A stretch of DNA of 64,000 nucleotides from Acheta domesticus (lineage: Eukaryota; Arthropoda; Insecta; Orthoptera; Gryllidae). The notes under the pieces were generated by a model. That model worked only from the letters and a program-made list of their open reading frames with translations. It ran no database searches and had not been told where the DNA came from. The position numbers and the translations under genes are program-made. This document shows, piece after piece, positions 46,950 through 59,219 of the stretch. The DNA is taken from NCBI GenBank assembly GCA_031308135.1, contig JAHLJT010000631.1, positions 216,451,773 to 216,515,772 on the forward strand, in the 5' to 3' direction. Positions within the stretch are counted from its first letter, which is position 1. Each line of letters starts with the position of its first letter.

Positions 46950-49900
46950 AGCTGGAAGTTATTATTAGCATAATGCAGTGCGTACTTGTAAAGTAAACAG
47001 ATCACTGTTTCTATAAGGATTACTTTCATTGATCAGAAGTTATGGATTCTCTGCATTAATTTAACATGTATTCTTGGTCAGTTTACCTCTGTTATTTTGC
47101 TATTTTAACTTTTTTATTTTTTAACTTATTTTTTAATTTTTTTTGGATAGAAAAATACAAAGATCAGTGATACATACACTCTACACTTGTTATAGTTGCT
47201 GGCATCTACTTACAATTAACTTACAATACCAATAATCTTAAAGTACATCTTACATTACTACTAGGATGTTTGAGGTAACTTTATATACATATCAATACTT
47301 TGGATCGAAATCTGAGAATTTAATTAGAAATGTATGGAAAGGGAATTTATTCTTAATGCGGATTCTCTGTGTTGGATTTTGGCAGTCTTAGAAGGATAAG
47401 ATTGTGTATGTTTGGGATGTTTTGGAAGAAGTAGGCGGATAAAAAATAATGTAATTGGTTATCGGTGCTAACTGGAATTCTTTATGGAGTTGTGTATTGG
47501 AGATGTACCAGGGGGCATTTGTGATGGTGCGGAGGAATTGATTTTGGGTTACTTGGAGTTTTTTGGTATTAGATTTGGCTGCACTGATCCATCCATACTA
47601 CGTGCAAATAATAGTAGTGGTCGTATAATAATTTTGTATAGCAGTAAGGCACAATTGTATGTAATTTAATTTTAAATAATTTAATTTAGGTTAGGCATTT
47701 CTTATCCCTATTATATTATCTATTTAAGAACTATAGAGTTTGCAAATACAGTTAATGACATTCATGTACAGAATGTTTTGGACGTAAAAGTATTATTTAT
47801 TGATTACTTCTTGTATGGTTATTTAATAATTCAAAAACAGTTTTTCGGCCTTCAAGACAATTTTATTTTCCAAGGAAATTTTGTTGCAAAATTTTCCAAA
47901 AATATATTGGAATGAAATGACTTTAGATGTTGTCTGGAGGTATTGAAATTCACTGAGAATTCAAATTAAGTGGCATCCCAAAATACTACATCTGTCCATT
48001 CAGTTATATTTTGTAACTGAATTTTCAGTTTTACTTTATATAAGCATAAAAAGTGTTTGTAACGTGGGAGTGTTGTAAGTAATTAAATTCGTTGTAATTC
48101 ATTTTTATTTACATTTAAATAGTATTTTTATAGACAGTTGCGTGATCTATTTATCAATGAAAATCAATAAAACAGACAATGATTTAATTTACTGTACTCC
48201 GCCGAATAGTTTCCCAATGAAAGAACTATTGCGAAATGTTTAACGAACATTATTCTGAAAATTGTAAATTTGCTGACCAGGAGTCAGAGGACTACAAAAT
48301 TATCGTTTCAACTGAGACATCTTCTCAAAATAAAATTTACGATTTCTCAGAAGAAGAAATTACGACCGCGAATTTCCCCCTCTAATTCACGGTTTCCCGT
48401 GAAAAAATCTATAATAGTCCATTTTTGTATATTTCTGTTGACATGAAAAAATATCTTCCAAGAATATTTACTGAGTAAACACGGCGAGTCATCTGCAATA
48501 ACTTTCATATTATGAGTCACATTGGACTTTATGACATTACGTGGAATTGACTCATAGATCCCTTTGGTGGAGTTTGTTGATCGACTGTGATTCCACGTCA
48601 TTTTTGTCCCTCAACAATGACTCACAAGGGGAACGTAGAACGTTGTGACAGACGGGATAATTAATGTCACTCTAAATTTCTCGCGTTACTTCAAACTGTG
48701 GACTTAAAGAGCACGTGTGAGACTTTTATGGTTTCCAGCTCAAGATACTTCTTTCTTTTTCTGACTTTAGAAAGACGAAAGTCTATAGACATTTTTAAAA
48801 CAATAGAATGGACGTTTCTGTTTAAGGAGGTTGCATCAAAAACAAAACACATTTTAACAAGAAAATAAAGATTCTTGAGCCATAAATTTTACAAGCATAT
48901 TACATAAACAAGAACTCCCTGTAAATTCACTATATATGGTCTGTCACATTTAATTTCATTTCGATTTCTTGCACTGTCGGTTGTTTGCACTGTAAGTGTC
49001 ACATTCAGGTTCAATATTATGATACAATATACAATATACAGTATGAAAGAACATAAATCAGTGATAATAAGTCAACGTTTGTTAAGTCTCATAAAGCAGT
49101 GATGTTGTATGTTGGATTTCATGAGTGAATTTTCATAAGTGATTTTTTTATCCTTACAGGACCCTCAATCGGGAATTTTCGAAATTATATATTCAATATT
49201 ATTGTAATATTTAAGTTACTTGATGATATTGTGTTTAATTGATTTTTAATCAAGCCTGTAAAAAGTAAATAATTGAGAATTGTATCAATTCATGCTAACA
49301 TGACGGTACTTAGAAATAAACTACACCTTACCACTCCAAATATCATGAAAGTGCATAAAAGTTTCAATGATAGACATACGCTATATGACTATAAATATTA
49401 GAAAAAATAGTCTTATTGGAGGGAGAATGCTCAACTCCTGAAAATAGGATTTTTCGTTATGATGATTTACAGGCCGCATATAAAGTTTTCTCGAAATTAA
49501 TCAACGTTAGTGTTTAATTTTATCTAGGTTACTAAGTTATTCGTTTTAATTACATTCAATAACTATTAATACATTTTATTGCTAATTGATTCGTGAATAT
49601 GAACACAAGAGGCTACGAGGTTTCATCTATACGCATTGCTGCATAAATATTGTCACTTAATAACTTCCACATTAATAATATGGAAGTATATTGCTTAATA
49701 AACTTGTTTTAGTTATTGATGCAAATTATCTAAATGATTCATTATCAGAGAAATATATGATGAAACATAGGTAATTAAATTGATTTATTACCCAGAAAAC
49801 CATTTCCTGATGAAATAAATTCTCTAGGAAGTAAATAACAGTCACCGTTTCTTTCTTGTATTACTGTAATTTGATCCTAAAGAATATGTTTCAAAATAAT

Positions 49901-50900
49901 ACTGACGTGTCTCGTTTCAAATAACTACGTGTATGTTGGAACACATTGCATGTTGGAACACATACACAGCACAGAGAGCGTGTAGCGTGAGAATAATGAT
50001 TAAATAACATTAAACAATTTAAGTTTGGAATGCATTTAAAATATTTTAATATTTTACGCTTACATTTGATTTTTAGATATTTATCAAGTAAACCTAATAA
50101 TTCGAATTTGCCTATTTGCCGAAATAGAAAAGAAGTAACCAATTCAAGATTTACGTTAATATTCTATCCTGGTAAAACGTCCTGTACGCGTATAGCTGAC
50201 GCCCTTGCTTTCCCACAACTACCCCGCAGGCTGTGCTGTTTTGAAATGGTCTGCATGTGACAACTCGTCGGTACGGAAGTCCGTTGATATATTTTGCATT
50301 TTTCGAATATTTTGTGTGCCTTTATTTTCATTTGTGTGCCATTATTTGCTGATATAAACATAAAAGATTCAGTTGGAAAATGTTTTTTTAAATATTTTTT
50401 TACGTATCTGTTTTCCATGACAATATAAATGTTTTCACACAAAAATGCCAAATGTTTAGATTTGCTTAAAAAAGAATACTTATTACGGCTTTAATTACAC
50501 ATATGATAAATATACGGGTGTATTATGAACTATTGACCTGAGAAGAAAGTCATTTTTAAATAAATACCTTCTGCAATATTTCGAACTGTTGATAAATGAT
50601 GACACTTTTAATTCACTTACTTCTTGAATCGTATATATAGAAATTGATCTGTAAGGGTTCCATTATTTTACAGAGGTCACATTAGATTTTCTGTCTACTC
50701 CTTCAGTCCTATTTAATCTCTCTTTCAAAGCCAAACAGTCTTTTCGAGAAAATAATTTATCTTCCGTTATAATTCTCCTTGGAAAATCCCAGTGTATACT
50801 ACTGTTCTGTGACCTCTTTCTTTGCGGAAGCTTTCACGAAGCACGCGAATAACTCGGAGCGTTTAATATCAAACGCAAACGCAACGCAGCTCTTTCCGTC
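46950..50900. other. Intergenic, no gene seen
   Basis: About 4 kb of AT-rich DNA. ORFs (for example 48347-48601 and 50164-50451 on minus) lack motifs and splice context. A GC-richer patch at 50165-50275 is of unknown nature. A small tandem TGTTGGAACACAT duplication lies at 49932-49960. Confidence 0.4.
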
Positions 50901-51810
50901 TCTTTCCCTCGGGGAGAGCTTCCTGCTGCCTGCCTGCGTGGCTGTGTGGCGCGTCCCTCGATTCACGGCGTTCGCCGCTGGCCGGCATCGCCGCCGCCGC
51001 CGCCTCCGCCTCCGCCGCCGCCGCCATCGGCCTCTTCCGCACGGTTCAACCACCCGACGCGCCGCGCGCCTTTGACTTCCTCCTCTCTCTCTCTTCCCCA
51101 CTCGCGCGCCTGGCAGGTGGGATAAACGGGGCGCCGTATTTATAGCTTTCTTCGCGCCTGCACCACAACAAACACAGCAAGGGCCGGCCCGTGTTTCATT
51201 TACAGCCCGGGACACGTGGTCGTGAATGGCAGTAGTCTACAACCGCCACCGAACCGCCTCGCGCACCCGGTTGCGTAAAAAGCCAGTCGCGGAAAGGGAG
51301 GAAATGGAGGGAGGGGGAAAAAGGGAGAGAAGCACCGTTCGAGTAGAAATTTTCAGCCATTCTCAACGCCTCGTTTTATTTCACACTCACTTGTCTTCGT
51401 GTGTGGCAGAGAAAGGAAAAGTGGAAATGCACTCGCAATTCGTCATGAAGCATTTTTCCAAATGGCTGCCTCTCACCCATTTCTCCAGTTGGCTAATAGG
51501 AAAAAAAAAAGACAGCGCCGAGACGAGGGAGATGGGAAACGAGCACGCTCTGACGTCACATTTCCAGTAGTGGCAACGGTCTAAAAATAGTTTGCGACGC
51601 GAGGAAAATATACCCCGGGCGACGCGTACGACGAGGGTGGCGCCGCGCGAGGCGGGGAGGAGAAAAGGAGGGGGCATGGCGGAGTGGGTGGAGCGGGGCG
51701 AGGAGGTGGAGCGTGGCGGGGAACGAGGCGGAGAATGCAGTGCTGGCCGTGGAGCAGTGGTAACGAGGATGGCTGCAGAGGCTCAAAGGGCGAAATGATG
51801 ACAAAGGGTT
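50900..51810. promoter_or_regulatory. CpG-rich island
   Basis: GC/CpG-rich DNA with a GCCGCC run (50985-51030), a TATTTATAG-like box at 51137-51145 and a CRE-like TGACGTCA at 51552-51559. ORFs on both strands overlap heavily and are not supported. It may be the first exon or promoter of a gene whose other exons are outside the window or unrecognised. Confidence 0.3.
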
Positions 51811-51819
51811 GTAAATCAA

Positions 51820-52380
51820 TAGCATTTAGGGGGGACGAGTGCGATGTCTGAGAACTTTGGGCGATGATAATTAATTCACAAATAGAGGAAATATATTAAT
51901 TTAAAAATGTTTAAATAAAATTAATATAGTTTTTTGTAAATGAAGGAGTTGTGATTTAGATTATTTTGAAAGCAGAATACGGAGTTTCTTTCTTCGGGAC
52001 TATTAAAAGTCAATAAAAAATATTAATGATCAATATGACTGATTCTTGGTTACCAAGGCTGCTGAGGGCCTCAGGCCAAGCAATAATAAATTAAAAAAAG
52101 AAGTTTTAGGACATTAAATTTGCATTAATAATCTTTTCCTGTTCTACTACTTTTAGTTCAGTTTCTGAAGTAGTTAGAAAATAAACTGAGTGAAAGAAAA
52201 TATCTTAAAAATTTAATACAAAAGTATGAAGTGTATTAAGACAAAATTAATGAAATATAAATGAAATGAATATTAATAAAATATAAATATGAAATGTATC
52301 AAAACTAAAGCTTAATTTTCTAAGAATTCTTAAGGTGTCTCTGCACGGTTAAGGAATAAATTGGTTAAACACTACACAAT
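51820..52380. other. AT-rich intergenic DNA
   Basis: No gene seen. A segment with GGGCCTCAGGCC followed by an A/T-rich end (52060-52100) resembles the tailed segment at 34310-34395. Confidence 0.3.
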
Positions 52381-52386
52381 ATTGTA

Positions 52387-52480
52387 GTGTACACTACCTG
52401 AAGATGGCAACCTTTGTCTAAACATTGTGGAATGTAGGGCATTAAAATTTGTGATATGACCTTATGGTTTATTCTTTCTC
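52387..52480. repeat. Possible Penelope-like terminal fragment, second instance
   Basis: CTGAAGATGGCAACC followed by TTTGTCTAAACATTG and, 50 bp later, ATGGTTTATTC resembles the motif cluster at 7585-7780. The CTGAAGA box is perfect for a hammerhead core but GAAA is changed to TAAA, so any ribozyme would be dead. Confidence 0.3.
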
Positions 52481-52810
52481 AAATATAATCGTTCAAGAAC
52501 TGTCTGAAATAAAATGGGATCAAACTACAACTTACTCTAAGAATAATATCAACACACAGTTAATACAAAATCGCATAATAATGTTTCAAAATTCATAAAA
52601 ATACCTCATTCCAATAATTTTGGAGAATAAATGTTGAACGAAATGAAACCTAATTACTTAAGTTTTCAATTTTCGGTATAGTGAATGTACTGCAGACCTT
52701 GCTACAAGATGCTCTTAGCTGATGGAGGGTTGAGAGCTGGCCTTGAGCGCACGTTCGGCGACAGCGTGGGTTGATTGATTGATGCTTCCAGCACGTTAGC
52801 GGTTATCTAT

Positions 52811-53275
52811 GTTAGTAATTGCCGATGCGCGCAGAAATTGAGAAACATACGTGGCCTCCGGCTAAGTGAGTAGTGTCTACGGTTTCGCTAGATATCCAAG
52901 AACTGGAGAAAATCCAAAACATGAAACAGTTTCGATTTTTACTGAAAGAAGAAAATATTTCTTTATGTTATTTTGAAATATGTCGTACTGCGCGTACCGA
53001 CTGAATTCTCGTACTCAGTACGTCACTGTTATGCAGTAAACGCTATGCGACTGCAAGTATCCAGGGGAATGCCCACCTGCAATAAATATTTGCTATTCAC
53101 AGGTTGCGTTATGAAACCGAAACTTTTTGATTTTTTTGGTATGTAAAAAATAATTTTATATACTATACTGTTATTGTTGTTTTGGTCGTAAAGACTATTT
53201 TAATTCAAATTTTAATATATTAATGTCTTATACGAGTGAATTTTATTTGGTGTTCTTGGTCAGTGTGCGTGTTAC
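52811..53275. repeat. Dispersed repeat family B, copy 2
   Basis: Aligns block by block with 11491-12560: AATTGCCGATGCGCGCAGAA at 52817, GATATCCAAGAACTGGAG at 52890, CCGACTGAATTCTCGTAC at 52998, CAATAAATATTTGC at 53081, and TGTTCTTGGTCAGTGTGC at 53251. It is more compact than copy 1. No coding sequence is supported. Confidence 0.5.
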
Positions 53276-53559
53276 TTTTTAGAAAACCATTTTGTGTGCT
53301 TCCTTTTCAGTAACATTTATGCTGTTGCGAACAGATTGTTTCGTAAGTGTAGTAAATGCTGTACTTCGGGATTTGGTGGCGTACCTTTCTCTCTGGAACG
53401 TGAGATCCGGTGCCGACCTACACGTGCTCCAGCGGACTTTACTTATCCAGTTATCACACCCCAACAAGGCACCGCTCCAGCCGAGACAAGCTCTATCTAA
53501 TACCCCGACATGTGTGGTAGTATAGTGCATGTAAACAGTGTTTGTGTATAGGGAGAGAA
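53276..53559. other. Sequence up to the assembly gap, unresolved
   Basis: Locally GC-richer DNA. A CTTTTCAG acceptor-like site is followed by an open frame (to about 53500) that includes RLFRKCSKCC and a Pro/Thr-rich end, with no recognised family. It could be an exon, but nothing else supports it. Confidence 0.25.
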
Positions 53560-54559
53560 NNNNNNNNNNNNNNNNNNNNNNNNNNNNNNNNNNNNNNNNN
53601 NNNNNNNNNNNNNNNNNNNNNNNNNNNNNNNNNNNNNNNNNNNNNNNNNNNNNNNNNNNNNNNNNNNNNNNNNNNNNNNNNNNNNNNNNNNNNNNNNNNN
53701 NNNNNNNNNNNNNNNNNNNNNNNNNNNNNNNNNNNNNNNNNNNNNNNNNNNNNNNNNNNNNNNNNNNNNNNNNNNNNNNNNNNNNNNNNNNNNNNNNNNN
53801 NNNNNNNNNNNNNNNNNNNNNNNNNNNNNNNNNNNNNNNNNNNNNNNNNNNNNNNNNNNNNNNNNNNNNNNNNNNNNNNNNNNNNNNNNNNNNNNNNNNN
53901 NNNNNNNNNNNNNNNNNNNNNNNNNNNNNNNNNNNNNNNNNNNNNNNNNNNNNNNNNNNNNNNNNNNNNNNNNNNNNNNNNNNNNNNNNNNNNNNNNNNN
54001 NNNNNNNNNNNNNNNNNNNNNNNNNNNNNNNNNNNNNNNNNNNNNNNNNNNNNNNNNNNNNNNNNNNNNNNNNNNNNNNNNNNNNNNNNNNNNNNNNNNN
54101 NNNNNNNNNNNNNNNNNNNNNNNNNNNNNNNNNNNNNNNNNNNNNNNNNNNNNNNNNNNNNNNNNNNNNNNNNNNNNNNNNNNNNNNNNNNNNNNNNNNN
54201 NNNNNNNNNNNNNNNNNNNNNNNNNNNNNNNNNNNNNNNNNNNNNNNNNNNNNNNNNNNNNNNNNNNNNNNNNNNNNNNNNNNNNNNNNNNNNNNNNNNN
54301 NNNNNNNNNNNNNNNNNNNNNNNNNNNNNNNNNNNNNNNNNNNNNNNNNNNNNNNNNNNNNNNNNNNNNNNNNNNNNNNNNNNNNNNNNNNNNNNNNNNN
54401 NNNNNNNNNNNNNNNNNNNNNNNNNNNNNNNNNNNNNNNNNNNNNNNNNNNNNNNNNNNNNNNNNNNNNNNNNNNNNNNNNNNNNNNNNNNNNNNNNNNN
54501 NNNNNNNNNNNNNNNNNNNNNNNNNNNNNNNNNNNNNNNNNNNNNNNNNNNNNNNNNNN
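53560..54559. other. Assembly gap of exactly 1000 N
   Basis: A run of 1000 N, a conventional placeholder length for a scaffold join of unknown size. Order and distance of the sequences on either side are therefore uncertain. The ORFs drawn through it are artefacts. Confidence 1.
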
Positions 54560-54800
54560 AAAAATAAAGCTGGTCGCGATTCAGACGATTACAAAGACCG
54601 CCTTAAAGGCCAAAGGCGAAAACCCAAGAAACCACCGAAATAACACCGACCCAAATCCCAAATATTGTCTAATGTAGGCCAGCTGTGCTAACAGCAGCGT
54701 CCGAAAAATTTTATTAAAATCCGACATGTTGCCTTCATACTCCCCATTTATATCGGGCTTCACGCAAACGAAATTCCGCCGTCATCTGACAGCGCTTGTC
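54560..54800. other. Unassigned DNA after the gap
   Basis: Short stretch of intermediate composition with no gene signature. Confidence 0.3.
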
Positions 54801-55560
54801 AAACATTTTAGTCTCCCTCCTTCATCTTGGGCGTGAAGCGGCTCGCGAGCCGACAGCTTCTTCGCTGAGAGGAGTAGAGAGGGTGGTGGAGGTCAGGTGA
54901 CGAGCTGCAAGTTGAACGTCGCGTCGCGTCGCGTCGCGTGGCGCGGCGTCGCGTGGACGACAGCGCTGCGCCCGCGCTGCTTTCTGGGTCACGTCGTCGC
55001 GATGATGGCACGGAGAGACGCGGGGCGGCGAGGGGGGCGTGGTCGGAGACGGTCGTAGCGGCGCGGCGCCAGCGACGGAGCACCCGCCCCGCCCCCCGCC
55101 CTCACCCCGCTGCGCTCTACGGGCACCGCCGGATCTTCCGGGAAGACGACTGCGGCCAAGACGGGCGCCACGCCGGCCACGGGGGCGGAAGAGTAGTGAC
55201 GGCGGCGAGGGCGGCGGTGTCGGCGGTGTCGGCGGTGGCGGCGGTGTCGGCGGTGGCGGTGGTGTCGGCGGGGGTGGCGGGGCGGCGGGGGCGGCGGGGG
55301 CGGCGGGGGCGGCGGGGGCGGCGGGGGCGGCGGGGGCGGCGGGGGCGGCGGGGGCGGCGGGGGCGGCGGGGGCGGCGGGGGCTGCGGGGGCGGCGGGGGT
55401 GGCGGGGGCGGCGGGGGCGGCGGGGGCGGCGGGGGCGGCGGGGGCTGCGGGGGCGGCGGGGGTGGCGGGGGCGGCGGGGGCGGTGGGGGCGGCGGGGGCG
55501 GCGGGGGCGGCGGGGGCGGCGGGGGCGGCGGGGGCGGCGGGGGCGGCGGAGGAGACAGAA
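54800..55560. repeat. GC-rich block with 9-bp minisatellite
   Basis: Starts with a GTCGCGTCGCGTCGCG tract (54916-54950), passes through CpG-rich DNA, and ends in about 32 units of the 9-mer GGCGGGGGC (about 55265-55552) with a few GGT and GGGGGCTGC variants. Because the period is a multiple of 3, every frame stays open, giving poly-Pro, poly-Ala-Pro or Gly-rich shadow ORFs in both directions. Confidence 0.85.
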
Positions 55561-55569
55561 TATAAAGAG

Positions 55570-56980
55570 GATATGGGGTTGTTGGCGGATGTGCAACTTG
55601 TGGCAGAGGGAGCGTGGGATCGTAATATAAATGAAGCATTGGAGTGTAAATAATGTGACTGATGTTCACGTTGTGTAGAAAAATGCAATGCGATAACTCT
55701 TTACACGAAATGACTTACTCGTGTCATAGCGCAACATTTATAGAGTGGTGTTGAATCCATTTGGAACGTAGAGAGGACTACTACAACGCCTTAAAAGCCA
55801 GTAATCTCGATTTTGTCCAAAATATCAGATATATTTTTGTTTTAACATTGAAGAATAGTGACAGATAAGCTCCACCAGAAGAAGCTTCCCGCTACTCGTA
55901 TTTAAATAAGTAAGTTCGTATTTAAATTCTGGTGAAAGGGTGTTTTATATTCTTACTATATGTCTTGTTCATATTTGTGAGGGACTTGAGGCCGTAAATT
56001 TGGCACATTTCGACTAAAATTAGGTATAAAAATTTACGAATAGCGGGAGCCTCTCCAATAAAGTTGACTTGTCTTGCTACTGCCCCAAACCCTTCAATTC
56101 TACCACAAACTTTTTGATATATCATGGCATGATGAGAAAACTGGATATAATGATTTTATTCTTGAAAGACAGGTTTAGCGCCCGAGATGGGGTAAGAGTC
56201 AAGGGACTAATTTCTATAAGAAGATAATGCTATTTAGAGCACAACATATAATTTTATAAATTCCACCACGTAAATAAAAGAGAAGAAACCACAATGTTTA
56301 AATTTTATCTGATATTACTCAAATGAAAACCTTTTTTAAATTATTAAAGTTTCCTTGACAATTTCCTCAACACAATATGATGATTTATTTCGAAATATTT
56401 AAATTTCTTGAACAATGAATTTAACATTTTTACACATATTTAATATTATTTGAGGAAGAATAAAACTTGTTTCATTCATTAAAAGAACTGAAACATTGTT
56501 TGAATATGAATATGTCTTTGGGCAGAAAATGATAACGATAACGATAACGTATTTTAGAACGAAATTTTTTATTTTTAACGAAAATGATAACGATAACGTA
56601 TTTTAGAACGCTAAAATATCGTGAACATTTCGAGATGTTTAATGATACTGATTCAGATTTTAAAGACGTAAATTAATGTAATTGTAAAATTGTATCTTGA
56701 AAAACGGTAAACAGACACCACATACTCAAACTGAAGTTTAACGAATAAATATTTTTTGTTACAGCCGCGGACTAAACCATGACCCTCAAAAGAAATATTA
56801 TTTTATGTGAACATCAAATGGCTTCTTGAGAACGAGAAAAACAAGAAAACCTGCAAAATTTTCTACTGTTGCTAAATATTACATCACAGAAATAGATGTC
56901 ACTTTTTTTTTGTAAAAATGCGTTATTACAAGAACTCTAAGACATTGCGGGTGTATCGTCTTGACAAAAACAGTGCCGCT
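55570..56980. other. Intergenic, no gene seen
   Basis: AT-rich DNA. A local duplication of AAAATGATAACGATAACG plus TATTTTAGAACG occurs at 56525-56560 and 56580-56612. No gene or RNA is recognised. Confidence 0.4.
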
Positions 56981-56984
56981 TGAA

Positions 56985-57240
56985 GGAACCACATAAAAGC
57001 GGCTGCACACATTCGGAATTCGGCGAGAAGCGGGTGACTCCTCGCCGTATCCAGTGTGGATGGGCCACTTGCTATTTGTCGGGCGACGAACATTCGGCGC
57101 TCGTCCTACCCACCCTGTGCCGGTCTTTTGAACACATCAAAGGAAGCGGATATTCGCCGAGCACATCAGCTGCTCGGGATGGGCGAGCAGTAGCTTGCTG
57201 GTCGACGAATACGTGGAGCTACGTTAAGACGAATTGAAGA
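56985..57240. repeat. GC-richer segment, possibly a short element
   Basis: A discrete 250-bp segment beginning AAGCGGCTGCACACATTCGG, containing TCGCCG in several places and ending near GACGAATACGTGG, sits in AT-rich DNA. Inexact inverted TTCGGCGA/TCGCCGA motifs suggest a MITE-like origin, but ends and target duplication were not identified. Confidence 0.2.
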
Positions 57241-57560
57241 GAAGTGAGGACACAAACGTAGAAAGAAGAAGTAATGTATTATTTGTAAGATCCATGAAAA
57301 AAAACGACTATTTACTTAAGTGTATTTTTGACAAATGTGAGACTACTCATTGTGCAGTGTGGAAACGAAAAATAATCGTTATTTATTTCCTAAAATATTA
57401 TGTTAAAAGCGTTTAACGAAGCAATTACGTGATGTAAAATAACGTATGTACAAAATCATACAAATAGTATTGAAATGCAATTACGCATACTGTTAGCCCT
57501 TTTTGCGCATATTTACACTTGCATTTTGTAAAAGCTAAAATTGTCTGTGAATCTTTCTTC
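57240..57560. other. AT-rich intergenic DNA
   Basis: No gene or repeat seen. Confidence 0.35.
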
Positions 57561-58600
57561 ACCGTGTGAGACGTGAGCAGTGCAGGTAATGAGCCGAGAG
57601 GGCCCTGTGTGGCAGCGAAGCGTGGGCGGTGCCACCGGAGCAGGCGTCGCGTCTCGTCGCGTCGTGAAGGGACGTCAGGGGGAAGTGGCGGTGGCGCTGG
57701 CGCGGGGGTGGAGCGGGAGGCGCCGAGGCTCTCCTGCGCAGAGCGCCTCGTCGAGGCCTCTCAGGCGACAGGTGCCGGGCGTCGAGTGATGAGCCGGCGG
57801 CGCGCTCCTTTGTTTCGTGCTCTGCCCCTCCCCGCCCCCCCCCGCCACCGCCTTGGGGCGAGAGGACGGTCGCTGCGCGGAAAAACGCGAGCGACGGCGG
57901 TGGAGGGGTTGGTGCGGGGGGTGGAGGGGGTAGATGCGGCGGCGGAGTAAGCGAGGGTACGCCAGGGAAAGAGAATGAATCGGGAGGGAAGTGAAAGGGG
58001 CGGCGGGGTGACGAGACGGCGGGGACAGCGGGGGCGAAACGGGTAGCGAAGATGGGGTGGGAAGGCAGGGGTGGCGGGGCGGCGGGGCGGGGCGGCGGGG
58101 CGGCGGGGGCGGCGGGCGGGGGGGCGGCGGGGGCGGCGGGGGGCGGGCGGGGGCGGCGGGGGCGGCGGGGGCGGCGGGGGTGGCGGGGGCGGCGGGGGGG
58201 CGGCGGGGGGCGGCGGGGCGGCGGGGGTGGCGGGGCGGCGGGGGCGGCGGGGCGGCGGGGCGGCGGGGCGGCGGGGGCGGCGGGGGCGGCGGGGGCGGGG
58301 GGCGGCGGTGGCGGGGGCGGCGGTGGCGGGGGGCGGCGGAGGCGGGGGGGCGGGGCGGGGGGGGAGGGGGGCGGGGGGCGGGCGGGGGAGGGGGCGGGGG
58401 CGGGGGCGGGGGACGGGGGGGGCGGGGGCGGCGGGGACGGGGGGGGTGGCGGGGGCGGGGGGCGGGGGGCATTGGGGTCGGCGGGTGGGGAGGGGAAGCT
58501 AAGGCGGCGGGGGCGGCGGGAACGATGGGAGGGGCGGGGGCGGCGGGGCGGGGCTGGGAGCTGTGGCGTCAGTGCCGACAGGGTGGCCCGCGTCCTCATG
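57560..58600. repeat. GC-rich block with (GGCGGGG)n-type sequence
   Basis: CpG-rich lead (57580-57900) followed by about 480 bp of GGCGGGGGCGGC-type repeats of mixed 6-9 bp phase (58070-58560), G-rich on plus. All large ORFs, including the 470-codon minus ORF (57559-58971), are repeat artefacts rich in Pro, Ala and Arg. Confidence 0.8.
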
Positions 58601-59072
58601 TTTATGTGTTCAGAGTGCTCGTCTTCCCGGCATGCAACTCGCTCTCCGAAGCGCGCTCCCAGGTGGAGCAGATCGTTCTCCTTTTCGCCAATTGCTGTGT
58701 TTACTGAAATGCCTACAGTGAACGTATGTAGTACGTACCACGAGAAGCGACGGAGGCATGAAAATGACTGGAGCAAAGCACTGGAACGGAGCATGTGAAA
58801 CGCGAGTATCTTGCTAAAGAGACACGAACTACAATCTTGGTCGATGATACATTTTTTTGTACGTACATACTGTTTACACGGAGGCAAATTATTTATCCAC
58901 TTTACATGGATATGTTCTTCGGTAAAATATTTATTGTGCGCAAAAAAATAAATAATTATTTGAGTAATCAATTCTGTGTACTATAGACCAATTTCGAAGA
59001 GAAATTAAATGGTCTACTGAACTTCAGTTTCTTATGTTATGATTGTTTTAATAATATCGAAATTATGTTAGT

Positions 59073-59075
<3 letters not shown>

Positions 59076-59125
<50 letters not shown>

Positions 59126-59164
59126 CATATATATATACATATATATATATATGTATATATATAC

Positions 59165-59211
<47 letters not shown>
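59076..59211. repeat. (AT)n tract with ACATAT/GTATAT variants
   Basis: About 135 bp of alternating AT with regularly placed GTATATATATAC palindromes, so it can extrude as cruciforms. The ORF there (Tyr/Ile repeats) is an artefact. Confidence 0.95.
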
Positions 59212-59214
<3 letters not shown>

Positions 59215-59219
59215 CAGCA

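Noticed and set aside
53538..54677. ORFs of 341-379 codons spanning the gap
   Set aside because: Almost all residues are translated N; there is no sequence evidence.
54822..55688. 288-codon Ala/Pro-rich minus ORF
   Set aside because: It is produced by the 9-bp minisatellite, with matching shadow ORFs in the other frames.
57559..58971. 470-codon minus-strand ORF
   Set aside because: Its length comes from stop-free GGC/GGG repeats; it has no domain and is mirrored by equally long plus-strand ORFs.
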